From: Hypomyces perniciosus
Lineage: Eukaryota > Ascomycota > Sordariomycetes > Hypocreales > Hypocreaceae
Direction: 5' to 3'
DNA: 64,000 nt
Assembly (NCBI GenBank): GCA_008477525.1
Contig: SPDT01000006.1
Coordinates: forward strand, 647,501 to 711,500
The notes under the pieces were generated by a model. The model was not told where the DNA came from. It saw nothing but the letters and a program-made list of their open reading frames with translations, and searched no databases. The position numbers and the translations under genes are program-made. How positions within the stretch are numbered: position 1 is the first letter of the stretch; each line of letters begins with the position of its first letter. This document shows, one piece after another, positions 33,608 to 44,348 of the stretch.

Positions 33608-34335
33608 CAGTTCGCCCTAATAGTTGTAATTAATAAAAAGTGTACTTATCTACCAACTCGTCCCCCACCTTGCCCCCATTTATGAAAACTACAAAGGGGG
33701 TTGAACCAACTCATGAGGGGAAGGACTAATAACTACATTGTGTAGGTAAATATAGTAACCGCACATGAAACGTTGGAGTAATCGACCTGCAACGGGCATA
33801 CGCTCTCATATTCACCATCATACCGGAGCAAAGAAACTAGTCATGGGCGCAAAACTCAAGTGTTTGCAGTCGGAAAGACCTGTGTATTGTCGTAGCTCAT
33901 AGGATCTATTTGCTAAGTCTTGTCCTCTACTCCCTTTCCAGCTGCCGACACGTAAAATACATTCCGGATACATACTCCAGTGTCATCTCTCTTTGCTCAT
34001 ATCGTTTGCAAAAAGGGGACAAAACGAGATGGCCACCAAAACGAAGGTATATCCGAGATATACTACCACACGCCCTCCACATCGACGGAATCGAAGATTG
34101 TAGTACTAACATTCTCGGAAAACGTGAATCCAAGAACCAGAATGAAGTAAAAAATTATATACAAGTGAATGACAAGGCGCCTCTCTCAATCCTCTTTTGC
34201 GTCTTACCAAGTGTTTCTTGCAATATATGGTGTCCGAAAAGATGATGGAAATCAGAGTAATCCTAGCCAGTGTACAAGAAACGAAAGACGGCGATGTTCC
34301 CATTTTCCCGGTGCACGAGCATCTCCTTCAGTCGC
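33608..34335. other. Convergent spacer
   Basis: 3' regions of the membrane protein gene and the GH128 gene. Nothing else seen. Confidence 0.5.
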
Positions 34336-35574
34336 TTAGGCACTGGCGTAGGCCTGGCCAACGCCGCTCAAGGAGTTGGAGGAGGACATGAGGCTATCGG
34401 CAGAGACCATGAAGTAAGAATAGGCATGAAGGTATGGGAGGGCCTCCAACTTGGGAATCACGGTAGAAATGAACTTGGCGGCTTCATCGTTAGTGCCGAG
34501 GGGGGCCCATTCAGTGAGCCAGATGGGTTTGTAGTTACAAGCCTTGTGAGCTGCATCGAGATGCGAGAAAAGGCTATCAGGGTCGCTGGCGGGGGAATAC
34601 CAGTGGACGGGGCAGAAGTCGATAGCACATTTCTCAGGCAATTGATCGCAAGCGGCCATGAAGGCAGTGAGCCAATCAATACCTTCTCCACGGAGGTTGG
34701 AGTTGGTGATGGATGGAGAACTGATGAGAGCCTTGCCTTTGTATTTATTCATAAACTGCACGTGGGCAGCGGCGGCAGGTCCAGCAGCCATGTTGCACTG
34801 GCCTCCGTTGTCACACTCGTTGAAACTGAACAGAGCTTTGGCTCCCGAAGCAAGGGCCGCTTGAGCAGCATTATCCCAGCCATTGGAGTGCATAGGCTGA
34901 GGACCCCAAAGCATGGGGGCGTGGTCGTACTTGGGGTCGAGTCCGGATCGATATTGACCCCAGTTATAGGCCCAAGTGCAGCCTGGACACTGGCTGCCAA
35001 AAGTGTTCGCGAGGGAGCCGTCGTTATAAGCCATACCTTTCTTGCTGCGGAAGGGCGAGCCACTAGGAGGAGGGTTGGAGGAGGCAGGCTTGGTAGGAGA
35101 AGGCGAGGGAGATACCGCCTCGATAGTGCGAGCCTGAGAGGTCGTCGTGGAAGTGGTCATGGTAGACGAGGGAGGGGGGGCATTGGTAGTAGACGTTGAT
35201 TTGACGACTGACGACGCAGACGAAGCTGGAAGAGAAGGCCTGATGGAGACACTCAAAGTAGTACCCTGAGAGCTGATGCTGGAGCTAGGCGTTGGCGGAT
35301 ACGAAGGACTCTGAGCGGGAGTGTTGCTCGTGATGGCGGGAACGACAACAGTCGAGGTGGAGGTGACAGTAACATCGGCACAGGTCAAAGTAGGGCGAAC
35401 ATCATGAACAAACTGCTCCCCGCCGGGAGTAGCGTAAACAGTCTCCCATGTGGTGACCCAGTCGACGACAACGTCACGCTTGTCGGCTTGGTGACCGTGT
35501 CGGTGGGCGTTGGCAGCCAAAGCCTGGCCGGCAAGGGCGGCAATTGAGGAGATGGCAACGGCCTTGGTGAACAT
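34336..35574 (-). CDS. Secreted GH128 (Asl1-like) beta-1,3-glucanase
   Basis: A single exon encodes 412 residues. A signal peptide (MFTKAVAISSIAALAGQALA) is followed by a histidine- and basic-residue-containing propeptide-like stretch, then a Ser/Thr/Pro-rich linker (about 67-170), which is likely O-glycosylated. The catalytic domain covers about 176-412. It begins RSKKGMAYND, has CPGCTWAYNWGQ, and carries two conserved glutamates at about Glu253 (FSFNECDNGG) and Glu355 (IWLTEWAPLG), as expected of the retaining GH128 fold. The linker and secretion signal suggest a cell-wall enzyme trimming or remodelling beta-1,3-glucan. No GPI signal is visible at the C-terminus. Confidence 0.93.
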   Translation of the reverse strand: MFTKAVAISSIAALAGQALAANAHRHGHQADKRDVVVDWVTTWETVYATPGGEQFVHDVRPTLTCADVTVTSTSTVVVPAITSNTPAQSPSYPPTPSSSISSQGTTLSVSIRPSLPASSASSVVKSTSTTNAPPPSSTMTTSTTTSQARTIEAVSPSPSPTKPASSNPPPSGSPFRSKKGMAYNDGSLANTFGSQCPGCTWAYNWGQYRSGLDPKYDHAPMLWGPQPMHSNGWDNAAQAALASGAKALFSFNECDNGGQCNMAAGPAAAAHVQFMNKYKGKALISSPSITNSNLRGEGIDWLTAFMAACDQLPEKCAIDFCPVHWYSPASDPDSLFSHLDAAHKACNYKPIWLTEWAPLGTNDEAAKFISTVIPKLEALPYLHAYSYFMVSADSLMSSSNSLSGVGQAYASA

Positions 35575-36601
35575 GTTGACGGATAGTGGTTCTTGTGGTG
35601 TTGGATGGTTTGGTTTGGTTTGGTTGACTTGAGTCGATTGCCGAGTTCTAAGCGGATATGAAGGATGTTTTCTCTATGGTGACGGCGTCAAAAGTCGAGG
35701 GTAAGGACTGTGCCAGTTGTCAAAGCCGGAGCAACTGGGGATTAGATTGTTGGATCGTATGGTTTCGAGATTCAAAGGAGTGGATAGCACAACAGTGATG
35801 CGGCTCGGCCGACAGTGAGTGAGTGCTGGCGGTCTATCAAAGACGCTGGAAAGGAGTGCAAGATCTTGATGATGGGAAGAGAAGTTGAGCTGGCGACCAG
35901 AAGATAAAGGAAAAGACGAAGCTGGTGAGGAGTTAAGAACAGAAATGGTGAAGGCCGATGAAGTAGAAAAAGAAGGAAGCGAATACAAGGGGAAGGGGTG
36001 CCGGGAGCCGCTGAGGTGGGGTGGTGGGCAAAATGCAAGGTACATGTCAGCAACTTGTGCTCCGTACGGACGCAGGGGACGTAGCCGAAGGGCCATGTAC
36101 CATGTACCCATGCCCTGCAGCCCGCCAGGAGAAACACAGGCAGTCGGGCGTGTTTGTCTTGTATTGTCTACATTCATGCCGCGTAATCCGCACGGTACGA
36201 CCTCTCTCAGCAGGTACTGCTTACTATCTCTGCTCTAGTACTCTGTACCATCATACAGATAGTGGGTATAGTAGTGCAGTACATGATGTGATGGCCAACA
36301 ACACAAGTCATGGAACGCAACTCGAGAACACAGCATATTGTTCGCCTCGACCTTTTCGCCTCGCATATGGCGTAGTACTCGTAGCAAACAAATTGCAGAG
36401 TGACCGCCATCCTCATCCCAACCGCCCAGGTGGGACTCGAAACAACATGGGAGTATGTACCTACCATAGGTCTCGGGGGAGATGTACGAATGCAGAACCG
36501 CGTGTAATGACTCAAGCGACAGCCAAGTTCGCCGGTTCCTTGATCTAGCGCCAGGGGCGCGCACCAAAAGACAGTGATTATTGGCCATCATGTCAGGCAC
36601 A

Positions 36602-36623
36602 GGCTTCCGGTTGGCCGGAAGCC
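36602..36623. repeat. 9-base stem with four-base loop
   Basis: GGCTTCCGG pairs exactly with CCGGAAGCC around the loop TTGG. Confidence 0.95.
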
Positions 36624-36658
36624 GCCAGCAGATAACGTGGCTACTCTGGATACTTGGC

Positions 36659-36725
36659 CCGTTTCACCAGTTTGTTGGCCCAATCGTGATCCATAGCGCC
36701 CATCCTTGGGCCAAAGGTGAAACGG
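36659..36725. repeat. Nested inverted repeat, 10-base outer and 9-base inner stems
   Basis: Outer arms 36659-36668 (CCGTTTCACC) and 36716-36725 are exact reverse complements. Inner arms 36675-36683 (TTGGCCCAA) and 36706-36714 are too. The side gaps are 6 bases and 1 base, and the central loop is 22 bases. It starts 36 bases after the preceding hairpin. Confidence 0.92.
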
Positions 36726-39700
36726 TCTCGCAAATCCCTGTGCATGATCCCCTCATTCCGACCTTGCTTGCTTGAGAAGTCGATTTTTTTTTCCCTTTCC
36801 CAATACCATCAGTGCTTCCACCAGATAGATTGTTTGCGAATCCTCTTGGGGGCGCGATCCCTCGGCAATGCCCGGGTTCCACCCCTATTGATGAACAACC
36901 GGTCTGAACTCTTGGCCATCATATCATCAAGATGATGGAGCCAGCCTTGCATCAAGGAGGTCGGTCGGCTTAGAATCAGGCGCTGTTTTTGTTTACGACG
37001 CAAACCCAGCCTCCTTCTGAAATATTACCCCGTACTTTGTATGGAGCAACAGATACGATAATAATAATACTACTACGCTACGAGTACTACTACTCGTACT
37101 GCTGCTTGGCACAGGTAGTACGGAGTAAATTCGTGCAAATTCGCAAGTACCTGCCTGGCCAAGCGGCATGGTCGGAATTCGTGCCATCTTACGAGTATTA
37201 TATGATTGTCACCTCGGGGTTATTGGTTTCATCGCCACCAGGGCTCAATCGAACACTGGGGCACAACAGACGAAGCAGATGAATCGGAGCTCGGCTAATA
37301 GCACGCAAACAGAGTCTATTCTGTTCGGTAGGACATGTGCGGGCGCTTTCTTTTCTTTCATCATATGTACGCACCATCTCAACAAGGCTTACATTTTTGT
37401 TTAGCTGCATCTCTCCGTCTCGACGTGGCCATTGCAGCCGCACATCTTAAACATCCAAGGCCCTCATAGAGTCGGAACAAAGCGCTAGTGTTTGTGTTTC
37501 GAAGCAGTCATATGAAGAAACAAAAAAGATCCCAGTTCTTTGTCTTCTCAACCAGTTGGCAATGATCTGGCCCCTTGCCGCACTGGACGCAAGCCCGATT
37601 GTGTCTTGGCAGCTGCATGTTTTTTTCGGGTCCTAATACTAGTACTAGTCGCACCACCCATGCACAGACGATATTAGGCGGAGGCTTGCGCATCTCGCTG
37701 TCGCCCTCTCCATCCCTGTTGAGGCCAAAAAGCTTATATGCGAGCTATGTCCTACTCGTCCATGATAGGAGTGCTGTTAACCCCTAACTCCTAAGAAACG
37801 GGCAAACATGCTCGTTTGCAGGAATGTGTCCGGGTCTTTTTTGATCCTGCTGCTACTAGCAGTAAGTGCTAATCAACCTCTCACCACCATGGTCATTGTC
37901 CAATTTCCCAAGGCCATGGCTATATCGAGATCCTGGCAAGCGGGTGACAATAAAACAGGGACCACAAAAGACACAATTGCCCTAAACGTGGTTAATTGAG
38001 TATTAATCTAGGGTAATTAGTACGAGCAGACTTAGCTGTAGCCATGTACGAACGTACGGAGTACTTGATGGATATCTTGCGCATGTTATTGTCGCCCACC
38101 CACTTGCCTGGCGTTTGTTAATACTATTAGTACGACAACTACTCTGTACTAGTGCATCGAACCACTATCATCACCAGGCTAAAGGCATTAGGATTCAGTG
38201 GGGAGGCTAGTACTGCCATTCATTCTCCATCCAAATTGTTGATGTGTAGTATTAAGTAGTAGTAGTATATTAGTTTCCAATGATCCCGTTGGTTTCAGTT
38301 GAGGCTGCAATATGTAAACTCCATCCGTTAATTTACACTCTCATGGCTGTCAACCTGCCAGATAATGCAGGCACAGCAGTTCTCTCCTCGTCGAGCGTCG
38401 CCATGGCGATTGATAATTGCTCATCAACATAGTACTAATTTCTTGCTCGACGCGATTTGGATACACACGCTAGGATTCCAACTCTGAATCCTTATGACAC
38501 TCATCACATCTGTCCGTGTCCGCTCACTCCTTTATGCAATGAAGCAAAAAGACCTGGATGCATCTAGATGAGAGGCGTGCAGGGTAAGAGAGTGGTTGAA
38601 CGTACGAGTATTAGCCTGCCCCGTCGCAATGGCAGGACACGACAAAGTCGCGCAAATAGCTTCACGCATTCATCTAATATGGCAACGCACGGGTACTCTG
38701 TCCGTAGTCGAGAACTCGACAGCGGATATCGTATCGAGTGATGATACTATTATATTATTATTACTACTACTCGCAAACAATCATAGCCACCACCACACTG
38801 TGGAAAACTGACATAGCCATGGCCCTGACCTCGTCATGGAGGCGTTGGTGTCCAAGACTGGCCGCCTGTTTGATTGCTTGACCGGTGGCCATGGGTACAC
38901 GCAAGCGCTTCCCTTTCCGGCACATTGCACATGTTCTCGCAGGTCAACAAATCCCAGGTTGCATTTATTCTCCACACACGTCACGCTTGGCCATATTTGC
39001 GGCAAAAAAAGAAAAAAAAAAGCACGACTCGTTGGGGGATACGAATAATAGTAGTATTTTAAGTTCTTACAATATCGTCAGTACCCCAAAACAGAGTTGA
39101 GGGCGGAAAACCCACCAAGTCGTACGAGTAGTAAAGGAAGCTTACCAAATATGTGCCGGCGAGGCGGCCGGTAAGCGGGGCTGTCCCGTACCGGGTCTCC
39201 TCCGTGAGCGGTGCCCCCGACTCGCGCCCTTTCTTCGACATCGCGTATCCGCGGGCGCCGAGTGCGACATGCATGGGGGACACCCGATTCGGGGGCCAAA
39301 TTCTGTAGTCAAAGTACTCCGTACATGCGAGCTTAATAGTTGCACTTGCATATTGTAGAGTATTAGTAGTACTAGTATTGGATCGAGACGGTGAGGGGAA
39401 GGCATCGCTACTCCGTACCGAGCATGGGGAAGCTTAATTGAAATGCCGAGGGTATATTCTGTCAGAATCCAAGCCTACGGCCCTTGTTCGGCGGGTTTCC
39501 CTGAAAGGGACCCCCAAATCTTGATTGAAAATACGGAGTACTAGGACTACTACTAATGTAATATTGTTGATCGAGTTCTGAGCATGATGATTCGATGAGG
39601 CTATGAAGAAAGAATCTAGAATAAGCGAATGGTTGCGTGAGTACTCCATGATCAATGGAGTAGCGTCTATCAACGTGATCGAGAGTTACGCCGTGCTGCG

Positions 39701-39813
39701 TCGTCATCCACCAGCAGCCAATAATCAATCTCATGCAGGACGCCACGGGCGTAGTCTTTGTTTGACGTTTGATGGAATAGTGTCTAATAGTATCTACCCG
39801 GAGATGCGATAAT

Positions 39814-39830
39814 GGAGTACTTCGTACTCC
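39814..39830. repeat. Inverted repeat GGAGTAC-TTC-GTACTCC
   Basis: Seven-base arms around a 3-base loop, leading directly into a TACTCCGTA copy. Confidence 0.85.
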
Positions 39831-40730
39831 GTACACAGTACTTCCAAGTAGCACCTAGGTATGTGGCGGATGATACCGGATAGTGGGGGGTTGGGGGGAT
39901 AGATGTCTCCGATGAGTCAAGGAGATTTGTGATTGCGTAAATCAATGAGTCGAATCTAGATCGATCAAGTGAAAATGATAGAATTGATTAAAAATATATT
40001 GCGTCTTCAATCAATTCAAAATGGCAAAGTCTCCTTCAATAGTACCATATGATGTTGGGGGGCCGTGCCACACTGTTGCGAAGTCCATAACGTTCCAAGT
40101 TTTTAGCAGATCATGAGTTGTCCCGGGTATGCATGTGGGAAGTACTCGGCGCCGTGGCAATGATGGTGCACGTATCACCAAAATCTTATGGCCCCAAATT
40201 GGATGTCGTCTGTCATCCGCAATACTACTATCTGTACGCATACGAACAGACTCAACCAACGGCACATCCATTAATAGAACCGTCAATAATACAAAAACGG
40301 CCGCCGGGCGATGGTGAAGACACGCCACGGTGGGATCAGCCGCACTGTTAGCACGCCCCGGCTCAATGCCGGGGTATTGATGGTCCGCTTCACTGCCACT
40401 TCTTACGGCCCTTCCGTGGAGTCGTTTGGAGAATCTCTCTCATTCAGGCATCCTATCCTCAATTACACCAATTGTTATCTCTGCCACGTGACGGCGCGAC
40501 TTCCGTGCATTCACGGCTTGCTATTAGCGTCGGGCGCATCATTCAAAGTATAGCTGCCTGCTGTACGAAGTAGAGCCCTCTCTCTTTTCCCAAGCTTCAA
40601 ATCGCCTCCAGCAAGACGGAGAGTTATACGGCCAGTTCCAGTTCCAGCCAGCGAGCTCGTATAGACTCGCGGAGCAATACGAGCCCAGCGAGCCTTAAGG
40701 GGAAAAAAACCAAACCATTCACTCACTACC

Positions 40731-42360
40731 ATGGATATGCAGCAGTTCGCGACGGGCATTATCTCCTATCCGGAGCCGCCAGAGTTCGACTACGGCGCAT
40801 TCCTGCAGGCGGAGGAGGTGCCCTACCACCACCAGGACGCGGCGCAAACTCATCATGTCCACCACGCGCCTTTGTCCGAGTCGTCAGGCAAGACGACTCC
40901 GCCGAGTTCAGACTCTCGGAGCTTGTCGAGTGTGGGCACAGATGTAATGGCTCGTCGGCAACCCGCGCAGAAACAGAGGCTGGAGAGGAGGGGCCACACC
41001 AAGAGTCGCCGAGGATGCTACAATTGCAAGAGAAGGCGCATCAAGGTAAGCGAAGCAGAAGGAAGGCCCTGACCGCGAGGAGAAATCGCAGACCTGCTCA
41101 CGCAGTTTGAATTCTAGTGCCAGGAGACCCGTCCTGCCTGTGGCCACTGTGTAAAGACGGGGTTGAAGTGCGAATACCCCTCCATGCCTTCAATCACGCA
41201 CCAGGTAATCCGACGACAGCCCTCCATGGCCATCGTTTCAGCAAACTGACTCTAGGATAGCCGCACCACCAGATCCCGTTGTTTAGTTTACAGGACATGC
41301 GCTGCTTCCAGCACTTTTTGACCCAGTGTTACCCCCATCAGCCGTTGAAGCAGGAGGAGATATGGACCCACGAGATTCCTTGCATAGCGCACAACGTATG
41401 TCGAAACGTCCCGCGATCTGTGTCACCAGCTGCAAGTCACTAACACCCTCTAGCACGAGTTTCTCATGCACGCCATTTTGGGTTATGCGGCCTCCGAGCT
41501 CATGCATACTGACAACAGTCTTGTGTCGGCAGCAATGAACCACCGCATCAAGGCTATCAAGGCCATCAAGAAGCGACTATCCGAGGCGGTGAGGTCAGAG
41601 ACCTCGTACGAGGAGGCCAATGCTTTGGTGGCCACTTGCTTTGCCCTGACATTTCAGTCCGTTAGCCTGGACGATGGCTTGGCTGAGTACATGACATTTA
41701 TCCGCGGTATCGTCATCGTGGGGATGCAGATGATGTTCAAGAGCATCAAGCCTCTCTTCAACAACTTGTTTGAGTCGAACCAGGATAGCGTTCTCGCACC
41801 GTACATGGAAGGGCTTCCATTGATTCAAAGGGGATGGGCGGAGGCTGCTATTGATGCCATCTCGAATCTGAGACCGTTGTGCGTCCAGCAGGTGGAGGTT
41901 GAGTATCACGACCAGCTTATGAATATTGCCACTCAGCTTTTGACGAATTCGTTCGAAGGTGAGTCGAGCCCTGTCCACAACTCTCGTTAGTCATTGGCAT
42001 GAATCAAACTAACACGTTTGCCCAGCATACAAAGCAAACTCGAGGCAATACGGGTGGTGGATGATGCTACCGCATGCCACTTTCCAGCAACTCATTAACC
42101 CCGGCAACCAAGTGGTTATTCTGTTACACTCGCACTGGATCTCTCTGTCACAAATCATGGCCTTTATCAACGAGCAAGAGTTCGAGGTGCGGGAGAAACG
42201 GCCTGACCAGCAGGACACACGCACCGATCCGGGCTTCATTCGATGGCTCAAGTATCTCAACGCACGCGTAGACTACGAGCATCAGATGTATAACCAATGG
42301 CCAGTGTGGGTGGATGAGCAGCTGGATCGGGACATTACCTATTTCGGGAAGCGTCGATAG
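40731..42360 (+). CDS. Zn2Cys6 transcription factor, Upc2-like
   Basis: Exons 40731-41045, 41118-41204, 41261-41395, 41454-41958 and 42026-42360 give 458 residues. A disordered N-terminus precedes the binuclear zinc cluster GCYNCKRRRIK-CQETRPACGHCVKTGLKC, a C-x2-C-x6-C-x6-C-x2-C-x6-C array; the first intron splits it before the third cysteine. HTKSRRGC and the following LFSLQDMRCFQHFLTQCYPH and HEFLMHAILGYAASEL segments resemble the Upc2/Ecm22 group, whose C-terminal domain senses sterols in yeast. Filamentous fungi have many such paralogues, so a role in sterol control here is only a possibility. It sits beyond a 5.2-kb noncoding upstream stretch. Confidence 0.92.
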
Positions 42361-43418
42361 GGATGATAGTCTCTCTCGGGGAACATCGGCAACTCCCCAC
42401 GTTCAGACGTATTTTTCGTGTATATTATCATTTTTCTTCTTTTCCCATGTGGTTGTTTGAAATTTTTCAAACCAGACGACGATATTTGAATATGAATGAC
42501 AGAGGAAGTGATGCGGATGGAAAGATTGAGGCGATGATTCGGATTGACGATGTACGTTTAATGGTCTTTTAGCAATGAAATAACAAGCCAACTCCTTGAC
42601 TCTACGAGGAATACGGAAAATCCTGCCAGGTACGAGGTACGGAGCGGTAGTGGTAGTAGTAGTGGCGTACATGTCCATGTGGGCATCTGAATCACCGAAC
42701 AACAACAAACCCCCTTCTCACATCGCATCAATCGTATAATATTATCTCGTATCCCTCGAGTTTGGATAAGATATTACTACTACTACTACTACGAAGTACT
42801 ATGGTGTACTAGTAGCACCAGCCTCAGCCACTTCTCTCCCAAGTTGCTCATTACAATTCCAGACAAGGGTTGTCAAGTTAGGCTTTCGCCGGGACCCCGT
42901 AAAAGCCCACGGCGCCCCGCCCCGCCCCAGTATTCCTCCTCTATGATTGGCTGTCTCGAATATCGCATTCATCGTATTCTCCATAGGGATCTTCTCAAGG
43001 ATTGTGGAGACCCGCTACGATAATCAAGTGGCCAATCGTGTGTCTCCTGAGCCTGGAGCCGGGCACCGCTAGAATCTGGCAATGAAAGTTGTCATTTTTT
43101 AGGCGGGAGGAGACAGCCCTGTAGGCAGATGGAACCCAACCCGAGCGATACGGGCTCTCAGCCACAGCGCCTCCCGGCATGGTGTCGTCTTGTATGGCGC
43201 AGCGTGTCCGGTGATGGTGCCGTGTGAGGGAGCTGAATATGAGTTGGTGATGGATATATAGAGGGCGTGGAACTCGAGAAGGGTCTGGGGAATTTTGTTT
43301 GATATTAGGCAATTCATAGACATACAACATTATCGACAACACCTCAAATACCGTTGACTCTCTTGTATACTACTACTATCTACAGCATCACAGCCAACAA
43401 CTTATACACTTATACACA
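42361..43418. other. 1.1-kb spacer with TAC microsatellites
   Basis: It contains GTAGTGGTAGTAG repeats near 42645 and a run of TAC near 42773-42792, then the promoter of the PPxY protein gene. No convincing gene. Confidence 0.5.
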
Positions 43419-44348
43419 ATGTCCACCACTCAAATCGAAGCTCCAAAGTCATCTCTGCTCCACCGGAGACCCTCCCTCGGCTCAGCATCACTTCCTCCCG
43501 AATACGAAGCCGGGGAATACGTTGAGCTCCGTGCCCTCTCCACCACATCCTCCGCTTCCGGCGCCTCTCTCCCGGCGTACGAAGCCGCTGTCCAACCCGC
43601 CGCCGCCGGCACCTCGGCTTCATCATCTTCCTCTTCGCCATCCTTCCACAGCACCAAGGCCTTCCAGGTCGAAACTGTCGGCTGCCCACTCATTGCCCTT
43701 CCCATCGCCCTTCCACCGGTTCCCATCCCCATCTACAATGTAGACCTCTCCTCCGGGGCCGTCACGGACTTGGCTTATGAATCTATCCGTCCGGCCCGTT
43801 CCTCCGGCAACAGCATGCTCGTCCGCGCGGGGGACTCGGATGAACACCCTATCTGCCTCACAACCTACCGTTTCGGCCCCGGCCGGCCACCCAAGATCCA
43901 ACTAACCGGCCACGACGAGGAATTCCAAGTTGTCAACAAAGGCTTCACCACACGAGCGCAGGTCATCCGCACGCACCTAGGGACCTTCCAATGGCGCTAC
44001 GCAGGCAAACAGGAGCGTCGCGAGACGGGCGCTGATAATTTGCTTGTGCTGGAGCAGATTACCAAGGTGGCGCTTGCGGGAGGGAAGCAGGAGGAGAGGA
44101 GGAGACTTGTGGCGAGGTTGGTGCGGAATACGGAATTCAGGACGGAAGGGTCGAGGACGTCGACGGCGGGAAATGGAGGCAGATTGACAATGGATTTGAA
44201 AGAGTGGTTTGGGACGAAGGGGGAGGCAGAGCAGATGGAAATGTTGGTGGTGGCGAGTTGTTTGGTTATGCTGAAGAAGGAGGTGGATAGGAGGAGAATG
44301 CATCAGGCTGCTATTATGATAGGTGCTGTCTCGGGTGGTGGCCCATAG
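43419..44348 (+). CDS. Unknown fungal protein with PPxY motif
   Basis: A single exon encodes 309 residues. The first 80 residues are disordered and contain PPEY (26-29) and the related LPAY (51-54), the kind of motif bound by WW domains such as those of Rsp5/Nedd4 ligases. The rest is a compact predicted beta-rich domain: an IPIYNVDLSS start, LTTYRFGPGRPPKIQLTG, then FQWRYAGKQERRE and LLVLEQITKVAL, and a C-terminal hydrophobic helix-like segment MLVVASCLVMLKKEVDRR. This order (strands followed by a long hydrophobic helix) is reminiscent of tubby or LURP-one folds; that is an inference, not a match I can prove. Codon use is that of a highly G+C-biased expressed gene. The start has a favourable ACACA context. 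Confidence 0.8.
   Translation: MSTTQIEAPKSSLLHRRPSLGSASLPPEYEAGEYVELRALSTTSSASGASLPAYEAAVQPAAAGTSASSSSSSPSFHSTKAFQVETVGCPLIALPIALPPVPIPIYNVDLSSGAVTDLAYESIRPARSSGNSMLVRAGDSDEHPICLTTYRFGPGRPPKIQLTGHDEEFQVVNKGFTTRAQVIRTHLGTFQWRYAGKQERRETGADNLLVLEQITKVALAGGKQEERRRLVARLVRNTEFRTEGSRTSTAGNGGRLTMDLKEWFGTKGEAEQMEMLVVASCLVMLKKEVDRRRMHQAAIMIGAVSGGGP

Larger units (their letters stand above)
35575..40730. other. 5.2-kb stretch without a recognisable gene
   Basis: It lies between two divergent genes (GH128 and a Zn2Cys6 factor). Short frames show no family resemblance. Contents: TACTCCGTA copies near 37118, 38055, 39317, 39410, 39532 and 39824, the hairpins at 36602-36725, the palindrome TCGCCATGGCGA near 38397, a G+C-rich island near 39140-39300, and an A/T-rich stretch near 39960-40030. 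Confidence 0.5.

Noticed and set aside
36420..36450. GGGACTCGAAAC resembling the complement of a tRNA T-loop
   Set aside because: No matching acceptor stem is found at tRNA distance on either side.
40740..44348. Possible secondary-metabolite cluster around the Zn2Cys6 factor
   Set aside because: No synthase, P450, methyltransferase or transporter lies within reach in this window; neighbours are an unknown PPxY protein and housekeeping genes.
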